Shown here: positions 28,187 through 37,417 of the stretch, piece by piece
Layout of the letters: every line of letters begins with the position of its first letter
Position numbering within the stretch: the first letter of the stretch is position 1
Assembly (NCBI GenBank): GCA_002238525.1
Contig: MPMN01000008.1
Coordinates: 1 to 64,000, forward strand
Origin: Flavobacteriaceae bacterium bin25
Lineage (GTDB): Bacteria; Bacteroidota; Bacteroidia; Flavobacteriales; Flavobacteriaceae
DNA: 64,000 nucleotides
Reading direction: 5' to 3'
The notes under the pieces: model-generated
Seen by the model: the letters and a program-made list of their open reading frames with translations, nothing else
The model's database searches: none
What the model was told of the DNA's origin: nothing
Program-made: the position numbers and the translations under genes

Positions 28187-29326
28187 TTATCGGGTTTTCA
28201 AATAATCAATAGCATTTCTATAGATTCCTCGAATATTGCTTGCATAAAGATTTTCTCTACCGTCATTCATATTCCATTCCATTCCTCCTATTCCAATTGC
28301 AATTATGGTTCCGGTATATGTGCTATTCGGTAAGAATTCAACAATACCCGGACAACACTCATCAGATACACCACTCCATACCGCTAAAACTTTACCACCG
28401 TATAGATTCTCAAACTCAGCGAATTGACCTAGTTCATGACCTGGGTTTAGCAGCGATGCTGCATCCCAAAGATTATTGTGATCTTCTTTAAAACCTCCGC
28501 TTATAACTGGGAAAAATCCATTAGCATCCGCAGTAATTTCCTGTGTAAATGTGTAAATGGGGTGATTACGCTGGTCGTTCTGAAAATTCACACCACCATC
28601 AATTCCCCAAACATCATCATTTATAAAACCATCACCATTTCCTTTTATGGTTAAAAGACCACTACGATCTCTTCCAATCGCTTCGGCATAACCCGTTGCC
28701 ATACCTCCAAGAAGCATTTTACCTCCTTCTACCACATATTGCGTGAAAACATTCTTTTTATCTAATATTTCCTCTGGAAGATCAGATGTTCCGACTTGGT
28801 CATAAAAATAGAATACAACGTTCACAGATTCCAAGGCTTCAATTGTTACTTCCGAATAGGGTATATATATAAAATCATCACCATAGGTATCTCTTGTCCA
28901 TCTTGCGGCTTCGATAACATCGTCATCAGCAATTTCATCAATTGTAGCTGCTTCGTTAATAAACGCCACTTGATTAGGAAGTACGCGCGCGCTGACAGAG
29001 TAAAATCTAGTATCACCCCCAACAGTCGCCTGTATTTGAATTTCTGATGAAAGGTCAACAACTGATCCAGATGCCGAAACTACTTCAACACCATTAGGGG
29101 CATCAATAATTAATTCTACAGCCGTTATATCAGTACCAGAAGGTAAAACAAACGAAATCAAACCAGATAGATTATCAATACTACCTTGTGTACTCCCAAT
29201 GGATATAGATTCAATCACATTAAGTACCGAAGGCAAATCTTCATCAAAATTCTCTCGCTCCTCACAAGAATAAATTCCTATGAGAGTAAAAGCTATGATT
29301 CCAATCAAGTATTTCAATTTCTTCAT
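28187..29326 (-). CDS. DUF4960 surface lipoprotein, fructan-binding candidate (short)
   Basis: 379-residue lipoprotein (lipidated Cys21 followed by EERENFDED, an acidic stretch typical of surface-export signals in Bacteroidota). One DUF5018-like Ig domain (about 33-118) precedes a DUF4960 domain (about 120-379) with a Rossmann-like start, VVEGGKMLLGGMATGYAEAIGR and GTIIAIGIGGMEWNMN. In the Bacteroides levan locus the surface glycan-binding protein BT1761 has DUF4960, so a role in binding fructan at the surface is likely. It is the last gene of the operon and a shorter paralogue of the gene before it. Confidence 0.8.
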   Translation of the reverse strand: MKKLKYLIGIIAFTLIGIYSCEERENFDEDLPSVLNVIESISIGSTQGSIDNLSGLISFVLPSGTDITAVELIIDAPNGVEVVSASGSVVDLSSEIQIQATVGGDTRFYSVSARVLPNQVAFINEAATIDEIADDDVIEAARWTRDTYGDDFIYIPYSEVTIEALESVNVVFYFYDQVGTSDLPEEILDKKNVFTQYVVEGGKMLLGGMATGYAEAIGRDRSGLLTIKGNGDGFINDDVWGIDGGVNFQNDQRNHPIYTFTQEITADANGFFPVISGGFKEDHNNLWDAASLLNPGHELGQFAEFENLYGGKVLAVWSGVSDECCPGIVEFLPNSTYTGTIIAIGIGGMEWNMNDGRENLYASNIRGIYRNAIDYLKTR

Positions 29327-29340
29327 AATTCTAAAAATTT

Positions 29341-31191
29341 TTAATCTTTATCATTATTTAATCCTCTCAAATGTTCGATGATGTTCTTAGTAAATAATTC
29401 AATATTTCCTTGATAATCATTTACTGTTCCATTTGAATCCCATTCGTATCCAATGATCGTATTTTCTATTGAAAAAACATGACCTTTAAAATCGGTTGGA
29501 ATTTGAGTATCAAAATTTGCATCATTGCCTTGATCTGTTCGTTTCCACTCTACAGCTCCATACCCGAATGCATCTCCTATAAATGACAGCGTACCATATT
29601 TAGTAGCTGTAAATGTTTGCTCAAACAATAATGCTGCATCTTGCCCACAACAACTAGGATTTAGAATTCCATCGAAATGTTGCCACCAAATCAAGCGAAC
29701 CTCTCTGGTTGCACTGTTTTGTAAGGCTAGGAATTCTCCATTTTCAAAAGTTAATCCACTAAAAATCGCATCACCTTGTCTTGGGCCTGAATTATTCGAA
29801 TCACGCATTCCAAGACCCCATATATCTGAAGGCGGTTTACCTGTATCCACGCAGCCCGTAGAACCAGCACAACCAAATTCTGAATATACATAATTACCAG
29901 GTGCACGAGGTTGACTGAAATCAGCAGGAACTCTACCAAGAGAAAATAGAAATGGTGTTGGATCACCCGCAATAAGCATGTCACCTCCATTTTTAGCCCA
30001 TGTTTTCAATGCTTCCGCTTGAAGAGCTCCCGCTCTTAATTCTAGCGGTAACATGGTGGAAATATCTGTTGGCGAAGCACCGAACCCAAGATCTTCCAAG
30101 GGTGTTAAATAATACAGCATAATGACTTTTGCATCTGTCAGTGTACTTGCACTGATATTTGAGAATTGAACGTAGCTAAAGTCAGCGGGGTACTCTTGTT
30201 GTAAGTATAATGCTGCTGCCTTGGCATCATCATCAACTAGTGCATTTACACATTCTTCGGCTCCAATAAATACTACTTCACCTGATGATGCTATTGTTTG
30301 AGCACTTACTGAGTACGTTTTTGTTAATCCTTCAACGTTTGTGACGGTATATTCAACTGGGCCAGAAGAGAAATCTTGTGTCAAGCCACTTTCAGGATTA
30401 ATTGTAGAGCCTTCTGTAACTTCAATTAAAGGAGTTACCGCAGCCAGGTTTGAACCAGCAGGGAACGTTAATTCAATAGTAGAAGCATCATTATCAATAA
30501 CTCCTGTAACACTACAAATGTCTTCACCTGTTCTAAAATTTGTAATAAATGGACTTGGTAGTTGGGTAAGAGTAACCAAATATTCTCTCGCCGTAAACCC
30601 ATCGTTAGATAGCACAGTATATTTTACCGGATTGGTAAAGTCTCTTGATACGCCGGAAGCTACATCCACCGTGGTTCCCACAGCGATTGTAAATGTTGGT
30701 GACAAATTCGTAACATCTCCATCTTGACTCCCAATTTCAATAGCGATAGTTCCTTCGCCATCGTCGATTGTTCCTTGATTTTCACCTACTGAAAAGGTAA
30801 GAATTCTAGGGGCACCAAATGCACCAACATATGCTGTATATGTACGTTTGGCTCCATTTGAGGATTCAACGACAAAAGTAACCGGACCTTGTGAAAAATC
30901 AATGGTACTACCTGAAGCAGGCGTTACGCTTGCAGCTTCTGGCAAGTTGATTTGGGGTTTTACATTAGATATATTAGTACCAGCAGGTAATGTAATGGAA
31001 GTTGTTGCAGTTGTGTGATTGATAGTAGCAAACTTATCGCCTACTTTAAATGATCGAATAATTGCTTCTGCATAATCAGGAACGGAATCTTGAAAGTTGT
31101 CGTCCTCATCACAAGCAACTACTATAAATACCAACGCGAATAGCGAAAGTAGTATTTTAGATAATGCTGAATTTAGTTTAATGGTTTTCAT
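29341..31191 (-). CDS. DUF4960 surface lipoprotein with three Ig-like repeats (long)
   Basis: 616-residue lipoprotein (Cys27 followed by DEDDN). Three DUF5018-like repeats of about 85 residues (about 40-125, 127-210, 213-297) each carry an internal pattern of the type TLPAGTNIS...VTPASGSTIDFSQGPVTFVV. The C-terminal DUF4960 domain (about 300-616) is cysteine-richer than the short paralogue (FGCAGSTGCVD; PSCCGQDAALL). Position behind SusD is that of SusE/F-type surface glycan-binding proteins. The repeated Ig modules probably lift the binding domain off the membrane. Confidence 0.82.
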   Translation of the reverse strand: MKTIKLNSALSKILLSLFALVFIVVACDEDDNFQDSVPDYAEAIIRSFKVGDKFATINHTTATTSITLPAGTNISNVKPQINLPEAASVTPASGSTIDFSQGPVTFVVESSNGAKRTYTAYVGAFGAPRILTFSVGENQGTIDDGEGTIAIEIGSQDGDVTNLSPTFTIAVGTTVDVASGVSRDFTNPVKYTVLSNDGFTAREYLVTLTQLPSPFITNFRTGEDICSVTGVIDNDASTIELTFPAGSNLAAVTPLIEVTEGSTINPESGLTQDFSSGPVEYTVTNVEGLTKTYSVSAQTIASSGEVVFIGAEECVNALVDDDAKAAALYLQQEYPADFSYVQFSNISASTLTDAKVIMLYYLTPLEDLGFGASPTDISTMLPLELRAGALQAEALKTWAKNGGDMLIAGDPTPFLFSLGRVPADFSQPRAPGNYVYSEFGCAGSTGCVDTGKPPSDIWGLGMRDSNNSGPRQGDAIFSGLTFENGEFLALQNSATREVRLIWWQHFDGILNPSCCGQDAALLFEQTFTATKYGTLSFIGDAFGYGAVEWKRTDQGNDANFDTQIPTDFKGHVFSIENTIIGYEWDSNGTVNDYQGNIELFTKNIIEHLRGLNNDKD

Positions 31192-31221
31192 TTTTATAAA
31201 ATTAAATCTTGATATAGTTAA

Positions 31222-32934
31222 TTAATAGCCAGACCGTTGCTGATAGATGCCAGAACTTGCATCGATTTCAATCTGTGGTATAGGTAAATATTGTTCATGG
31301 TCTTGTAGCGATGCTCCTTGAAGATAGCTTCTTCTAGTCTGTTCTACTTGCACATATTCATCTATATAATTTTGAGCAATACCCCATCTTACTAGGTCGT
31401 AAAATCTATGACCTTCATTGGCAAGCTCTAGCCTTCGTTCCCATCTCAGAGCCTCAATTGCATCGCTCGGCGTAAGACCTAGTGGGTATGGTTCTATTAA
31501 ATAATTTGCCGCATCAACAGAAGGATTACTGAAATCTTTCACATAAGGCGTATTCTTGGCACGATTTCTTATTTGATTAATCAAAGTAATTCCTTGATCA
31601 ATGTTACCTAATTCAATTGTCGCTTCAGCTTTCCAAAGCAATACATCACTGAACTTGATAATCGGAAAATCTAAGTTACCTTGTGCCCACGGAAACCCTG
31701 TTGGGTTCGAAGCCAATCCTTCAGAAGCGGGATAGATCATATTTTTCTTCCTCACAAAAAGTCCATAGGTAGGAATATCCCTACTCCAAGCATTTTGCTG
31801 CGGTTGTGGTGTCCAATCTTTCCAGGTTATTCCAGGTCTACCTATTACATGATCTAACCTAGGATCAACTAAGTCATCGCCATCAACATTTGTATTATTA
31901 AATGTATCGAATAATGGTAAACCATTAGCTCCAACTTTATAGGCATTAGCCAGGTTTTGTGAAGGTTTATGAAAGTCGTCTCCATTTAGATAAGGATGAT
32001 TTACGTCATCTCCCGGGCTATCTGGCGAATTCAATAAATCACCAAAATTGAGATTTCCAAATTGGGATCCATCATTTATTGAAAACTGTATAGCAAATAC
32101 ATTTTCAAAATTACCATAACCTGGTTCTGAGTACAATCTTTCAATATCATCCACCAATCCATATTGACCTGAGTTTATAACATAGTCGGCACTGGTAATT
32201 GCTTCATCCCATTTTCCCTGGAAAATTTTAGCCTTACATAAATAAGCATGCGCCACCACCTTATTTGCTCTTGCCAAATCTGTCTGGGTATCAGATAATC
32301 GAGTAATAGCATCATTCAGATCTTCCTCTATTACCGACCAAATAAAAGCGGTATCAAAGGAGTTCGGAATCGTATTGATTTCTGCAACGGGTGTATTTTC
32401 GTCGTACCATACGATGGAACCAAAATTTTTCATGGCTTCAAAATAAAAGTGAGCCCGCAATACTTTTAATTCACCAATACGAACTTCTTTATTGGCAAAT
32501 TCACTTGCATCCTTCTGGATAATAGTACGCAGTGCAATATCTACCCGCTTTAATGCAAAGTAGATCGATCTCCAAAGGTTGTACGCATTCTCACTAGAAG
32601 GAAATACATCATGCGTTTCCAACTGATGCATACCTCCACCAGGGTTATCTCCGGTGCCACCTCCACCTTTGTAAGCGTCTCCTGATCTAATATCGGAAGT
32701 TGCCCAATTAGAAGGCGCATGGTCAAATGGCCATAAGTCTCTAAATTCTCCGGTGTTGTACCTATAATCCATTGCACTATACGCAGCAATTACTAGTTGC
32801 TCCGGATCTATTGTTTCCTCTGAAAGCACAAAATTTTCAGTAACATCTAAATCAGAATCCGTAACACACGAATTCAGTCCAAAAAGCATTGTTAATGATA
32901 GTAATATGATGATTTTATTTTTCATTGTTATCAT
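31222..32934 (-). CDS. SusD-family nutrient-binding lipoprotein
   Basis: Surface lipoprotein that forms the lid of the SusC importer and binds fructan. 570 residues, lipidated Cys23 followed by VTDSDLD. TPR-type helices carry the sugar site; family motifs seen include RAHFYFEAMKNFGSIVWYDE (about 145-165), LKVLRAHFYFEAM, and the C-terminal RWERRLELANEGHRFYDLVRWG (about 490-511). Start at 32934 lies one base after the SusC stop; an ATG nine bases further in (32925) is equally good and gives a more typical signal peptide. Confidence 0.95.
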   Translation of the reverse strand: MITMKNKIIILLSLTMLFGLNSCVTDSDLDVTENFVLSEETIDPEQLVIAAYSAMDYRYNTGEFRDLWPFDHAPSNWATSDIRSGDAYKGGGGTGDNPGGGMHQLETHDVFPSSENAYNLWRSIYFALKRVDIALRTIIQKDASEFANKEVRIGELKVLRAHFYFEAMKNFGSIVWYDENTPVAEINTIPNSFDTAFIWSVIEEDLNDAITRLSDTQTDLARANKVVAHAYLCKAKIFQGKWDEAITSADYVINSGQYGLVDDIERLYSEPGYGNFENVFAIQFSINDGSQFGNLNFGDLLNSPDSPGDDVNHPYLNGDDFHKPSQNLANAYKVGANGLPLFDTFNNTNVDGDDLVDPRLDHVIGRPGITWKDWTPQPQQNAWSRDIPTYGLFVRKKNMIYPASEGLASNPTGFPWAQGNLDFPIIKFSDVLLWKAEATIELGNIDQGITLINQIRNRAKNTPYVKDFSNPSVDAANYLIEPYPLGLTPSDAIEALRWERRLELANEGHRFYDLVRWGIAQNYIDEYVQVEQTRRSYLQGASLQDHEQYLPIPQIEIDASSGIYQQRSGY

Positions 32935-32935
32935 T

Positions 32936-35900
32936 TTAAAAATTAGCGTTTAAACCGAAAGTAATTGATCTGGTATGCGGTACTCCATATCCCGCAATAC
33001 CGATACCATTAGCACTCAATCCTGAAACTTCATAATCGAAGCCTGTAAAAGATGTGATTGTAAGTAGATTTTGTCCAATGGCATATAATCTCAGGCCATC
33101 CAAACCTAATTTCTGATAAATTTTCTCAGAGAAATTATATCCCAGCGTGATTGTCTTTAATCTGAAATAAGACCCATCCTCAACAAAGTAGCTTGAGGGT
33201 TGAAGTTCATTATTATTATTTAGGGTTGATAACGCAGGGATGTTCGAATTTGCTTTTTCAGGCATCCATGCGTCTAGTGTGTTGGTGCCATGATTGAACC
33301 CGAAAAAGGCAAAATCTAACAAATTACGTTGCGAGTTATAAATATCGTGTCCTTGCTTTCCATCAAAGTACAAGCTCAGATCAAACTTTTTGTACCTTAC
33401 AAATGCGTTGATTCCATAAATAAAATCTGGATGAGGGTTTCCAATTATGGTTCTGTCCTCGGCATCAATAACTCCATCTCCGTTCAAATCTCGATAACGA
33501 ATTCTTCCTAAGCCTTTTCCCGGTTGTTGCGCATGTACCGCTACTTCTTCGGGAGTTCTAAAAAGTCCGTCTGCGATCAAACCAAAGAATGATGCAATCG
33601 GTGATCCTTTTCTGGTAATGGCCAACCCATTGTTCAGGAGAAAATTTGAATCGGTATCTAGACTCTCTACATTGTTATCATAGGCAGCAAAATTCAAATC
33701 AATTCCATAGATAATATCCTCAGTACGTTTGCTGTTGTAACTTAATATTGCTTCAAATCCTGTGTTACTAACCTTACCAGCATTAATTGTGGGTGGATCA
33801 GCTTCTCCTGATATAGACAGTACAATTGGAGTTAATAACAGGTTATCAGTCTCTTTGTCAAAAAAGTCGGCCTGTAGCGATAATCGATTGTTCAGGAAAC
33901 CAATATCAAATCCAACATTAAACTGGGAGGTCTCTTCCCATTGGATGTCAGGGTTCGCCTGCCTACTTTGTAAAATTCCACCTAAAGTACCCTGCCCATC
34001 ACCATCTATATCATAATCAGAAAATTCGATGACATTACCGATACTATTATTTATAAAGCTAGATTCAAAAAGATAATTTCCAATAAGGTCATTACCATTA
34101 ACTCCCCACGAGGCTCTAAATTTTAGATTAGATATGGCTTCAATATCCTGTATAAACTTTTCATTGCTGGCATTCCATGCTACTGAAACCGCAGGAAACA
34201 CAACATATTTATTGTTTGGCCCAAATCGCGATGAACCATCTCTCCTTACACTAGCAGATAAAATGTACTTATCATCGTAAATGTATTTTACTGACCCGAA
34301 TTGAGATATCTTGCGTGCCTCAATTAAGCCCATCAATGTTTGAAATTCGGCATCAGGTCTTATGACATACCCTGCAGGATCTGTAATATCTACACCTCTT
34401 GTCAAATCGGTCAAAAGATTATCTTCTCGATCTGTATTTTCAATTCCTGCTAATAATGATATTCTGTGCTTATCAAATACTTTGTCATAGGTAAGGGTAT
34501 TCGAAAAAATTGTAGCCAAATAATCATTATCCATGGCCTCAGTAGTAATATTTTGAAATACTGAAGGTATAGCACCATTTACTGAAAATGCTTGACTAGC
34601 TGTGTTGAATTTAAAGGTTCCATAATCAAAGTTAAGTTTGGTATTGAAAACCAGGCCATCAATTATTTCATAGCTGGCGTATACATTCCCAAGTATTCGG
34701 TCGTTTACTTGCTTGTTCCCTCTATTACCCCATAAATTGGCAAGTGGATTGGGTTTATCCTGTAACCCTCCTGCCAACGGAGCTGCATAATCAATTCCTT
34801 CATTATTAGTAAAAACGGGGATCAATGGATTTTGCAATATGGCATTTTCAAATTCATTCGCTCGAACCTCGTTGAACTTCGAATACAGAAAATTCTCTCC
34901 TATAGTTAAACGGTCATTAAAAAATTTCGCCGAGGCATTTATTCTTGCGTTTATACGATCGTAATACGTATGCTCTTGAATACCATTATCCTTTACATAG
35001 TTAACTCCGGCATACACATCGTATTTTTCTGTTCCTTTTCTGAATCCGAAATCTACGTTTGTAGACACAGAATTTTCTGTAATAACATCAACCCAATCTG
35101 TATCTGAAGCTGTTTGAACTCCGTTAGGGTCTAAAAATTGAGGTATATCGAATCCAGAACCATTATTAACTAAAACAGGATGCGATGGTACTGCGATTCC
35201 GGCTCCTAGCTGAGCTTGATATCTTACATCAGCCCATTGCAGCGAGTTCAATAAGTTAATATCATCTCTTAATATATTGATTGTGGTTTCAATCTTAAAA
35301 TTAAATTCTGAGATTCCAGCTTTTCCTTTTTTAGTAGTCACTACAATCACCCCGTTTGCAGCCGAAGTGCCATATATGGCAGCAGAAGCACCATCTTTTA
35401 GCACTTGAATACTTTCGATCTCGTCTGGATTTAATGATGACGGATTTATCGTCTGTACTCCGTCAATCACCCATAGAGGTGAAGAGCCACTATTTACGGT
35501 GGTAAGTCCTCGGATGACTATTTGAGAATCATTACCACCCGGAACACCGCTTGAGTTAATTTGAATTCCCGGCACCCTACCCTGTAAGGCTGTTAATATG
35601 TTTGGACTTGCCTCCTGAGCAACTTCATCAACCTTTACAACGGAAATGGCGCCGGATATATCTGATTTCTTTTCTTCAGTATATCCAACAACCACTACCT
35701 CGTCTAGTTGGTTAAAATCTTCTTGAAGTACAATGTTATATTCGGTTTCGTCGGTTACAGTCACTTTAGTGGTTGAGTAACTTAGAAAGGAAACAACAAG
35801 TAAGTCACCTTTATTGACATTTAATTGAAATTTACCGTCAAAATCTGTTGTTGTCGCATTTTTGGTTCCCTCAACAATGACCGTAGCACCAGGCAATGGG

Positions 35901-36001
35901 CTATTGTCCTCAGAAGAAGTTACCGTCCCGGTAATAGGAATGGGCTGAGCCAAGGCATAAGACATCGTCAACAGAAAACTAAGTGTTAGAATGTATTTCA
36001 T
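32936..36001 (-). CDS. SusC-family TonB-dependent oligosaccharide transporter
   Basis: Outer membrane importer for fructan oligosaccharides, 1021 residues. Signal peptide 1-18, carboxypeptidase-like regulatory domain (about 22-100, SEDNSPLPGATVIVEGTKN), TonB-box and plug domain (VVVGYTEEKKSDISGAI; PLWVIDGVQT; IQVLKDGASAAIYGTSAANG), then the 22-strand barrel ending GVPHTRSITFGLNANF. It is followed by susD with no gap, the hallmark of a polysaccharide utilisation locus. No N-terminal sigma-regulator (STN) domain is present, in line with regulation by the hybrid two-component protein. Confidence 0.96.
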   Translation of the reverse strand: MKYILTLSFLLTMSYALAQPIPITGTVTSSEDNSPLPGATVIVEGTKNATTTDFDGKFQLNVNKGDLLVVSFLSYSTTKVTVTDETEYNIVLQEDFNQLDEVVVVGYTEEKKSDISGAISVVKVDEVAQEASPNILTALQGRVPGIQINSSGVPGGNDSQIVIRGLTTVNSGSSPLWVIDGVQTINPSSLNPDEIESIQVLKDGASAAIYGTSAANGVIVVTTKKGKAGISEFNFKIETTINILRDDINLLNSLQWADVRYQAQLGAGIAVPSHPVLVNNGSGFDIPQFLDPNGVQTASDTDWVDVITENSVSTNVDFGFRKGTEKYDVYAGVNYVKDNGIQEHTYYDRINARINASAKFFNDRLTIGENFLYSKFNEVRANEFENAILQNPLIPVFTNNEGIDYAAPLAGGLQDKPNPLANLWGNRGNKQVNDRILGNVYASYEIIDGLVFNTKLNFDYGTFKFNTASQAFSVNGAIPSVFQNITTEAMDNDYLATIFSNTLTYDKVFDKHRISLLAGIENTDREDNLLTDLTRGVDITDPAGYVIRPDAEFQTLMGLIEARKISQFGSVKYIYDDKYILSASVRRDGSSRFGPNNKYVVFPAVSVAWNASNEKFIQDIEAISNLKFRASWGVNGNDLIGNYLFESSFINNSIGNVIEFSDYDIDGDGQGTLGGILQSRQANPDIQWEETSQFNVGFDIGFLNNRLSLQADFFDKETDNLLLTPIVLSISGEADPPTINAGKVSNTGFEAILSYNSKRTEDIIYGIDLNFAAYDNNVESLDTDSNFLLNNGLAITRKGSPIASFFGLIADGLFRTPEEVAVHAQQPGKGLGRIRYRDLNGDGVIDAEDRTIIGNPHPDFIYGINAFVRYKKFDLSLYFDGKQGHDIYNSQRNLLDFAFFGFNHGTNTLDAWMPEKANSNIPALSTLNNNNELQPSSYFVEDGSYFRLKTITLGYNFSEKIYQKLGLDGLRLYAIGQNLLTITSFTGFDYEVSGLSANGIGIAGYGVPHTRSITFGLNANF

Positions 36002-36025
36002 TGCATAATTATTTGGTGGTGTTAC

Positions 36026-37414
36026 TTATTTATTCGTTTTAATAATAGAATCTAAATCTTGCTTTGAGTCCTTTTCTCCAGATAATTGACTACTCAGTTC
36101 TTCCAAAGGAATACCTTTCGTTTCCGGCATAATAAAATGTACCCAGAGCAATTGTAAAATCATCATAAAAGCAAAGATGCCAAACACCGTTGCAGGCCCA
36201 ATTTTTGAAAAAAGTAATGGAAGCAATGCCGGAATAATTGCTGCTAAAACCCAATGTGTAGAGCTTCCTACAGACTGCCCTTGAGCTCTTAAATGGTTTG
36301 GAAATAATTCAGATATAAATACCCAAATTACCGCTCCCTGACCTATAGCGTGAGCTGCTATAAACAAAAAGAAAAAGGCAGGAACGTGCATACCAAGCCA
36401 TCCAGTACTAAAGGCATATGTCACCAGGCCGAGTGAAATAATGTACCCCATAGATCCCATGTACATCAATTGTTTTCTGCCTAATTTGTCTATTAAGAAC
36501 ATACCTAAAAGAGTAAACAACAAATTGACTACACCTACACCAATACTGCTCATCAAAGCAGCGCTTTCTTCAAGTCCTGCTAACTCAAATATTCTTGGAG
36601 AATAGTATAGAAAGGCATTAATACCAGAAAATTGGTTAAAAGCAGCCAATGCAAAAACCAGTAATAATGGAATGCGATATTTTTTAGTAAATACCGACTC
36701 ACCTCTTGAGTTATCCTGTTGGGCACTCTGAATCTCTGCAATCTCTTTAGACACATCAGAATTTGGATTGAGTGTGGTTAAAGTTTTTGATGCTTCCGCT
36801 GTTTTCCCTTTGAGTATTAACCAACGAGGACTTTTTGTTATCCCTATAACCATAAATGTATAGATAATGGCAGGCAGTCCCTCAATACCGATCATCCAAC
36901 GCCATGAATCATATTGAATATTTGCGTTAATCAAATAATTTGAAGCAAATGCAACCAATATTCCAAATACTATATTGAGCTGATACAACGCAACCAACTG
37001 ACCTCTTTTTTTCGCTGGAGCAATTTCAGACACATAGGCGGGTGCTGCAATAGTTGAAGCACCAACACCGATTCCACCAATAAATCTAAAAAAGGCGAAA
37101 AGGTATGGGTCGCTGACCATTGCCGATCCAAATGCTGAAACTGTGTATAGTATTCCAATTAAAAGCAGCGTATTTTTTCTTCCCCATTTGTTGGTTGGAT
37201 ATGCACCGAAAATAGCACCTAATACAGTTCCCCATAAGGCTGATGACATCACTATTATTCCGTGAAAAGCATCTGAGTCACCAAACAAAGAATGACCACT
37301 CCAAAGAGCTTGTAAAGCTTTATCAGCACCAGAAATTACTACGGTGTCAAAACCAAACAAAAACCCTGCTAAGGCAACGGTAATACTCCAATAATATAGT
37401 TTTGAATTACTCAT
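36026..37414 (-). CDS. Sugar porter (MFS), probably fructose:H+ symporter
   Basis: Inner membrane transporter of the major facilitator sugar-porter group, 462 residues with twelve helices. Motifs: GFDTVVISGADKALQ in helix 1, the RxGRR-type loop (NKWGRKNTLL), AYVSEIAPAKKRGQLVALYQLNIVFG, NQFSGINAFLYYSPRIFELAG, DKLGRKQLM and the closing PETKGIPLEEL. In Bacteroides fructan loci such a porter carries free fructose into the cytoplasm; that substrate is inferred from the neighbours. Starts three bases after the stop of the upstream GH32 gene. Confidence 0.93.
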   Translation of the reverse strand: MSNSKLYYWSITVALAGFLFGFDTVVISGADKALQALWSGHSLFGDSDAFHGIIVMSSALWGTVLGAIFGAYPTNKWGRKNTLLLIGILYTVSAFGSAMVSDPYLFAFFRFIGGIGVGASTIAAPAYVSEIAPAKKRGQLVALYQLNIVFGILVAFASNYLINANIQYDSWRWMIGIEGLPAIIYTFMVIGITKSPRWLILKGKTAEASKTLTTLNPNSDVSKEIAEIQSAQQDNSRGESVFTKKYRIPLLLVFALAAFNQFSGINAFLYYSPRIFELAGLEESAALMSSIGVGVVNLLFTLLGMFLIDKLGRKQLMYMGSMGYIISLGLVTYAFSTGWLGMHVPAFFFLFIAAHAIGQGAVIWVFISELFPNHLRAQGQSVGSSTHWVLAAIIPALLPLLFSKIGPATVFGIFAFMMILQLLWVHFIMPETKGIPLEELSSQLSGEKDSKQDLDSIIKTNK

Positions 37415-37417
37415 AAA

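Noticed and set aside
30341..30727. 128-codon plus-strand frame inside the long DUF4960 gene
   Set aside because: Antisense shadow of Ig repeats with no motifs and no ribosome binding site.
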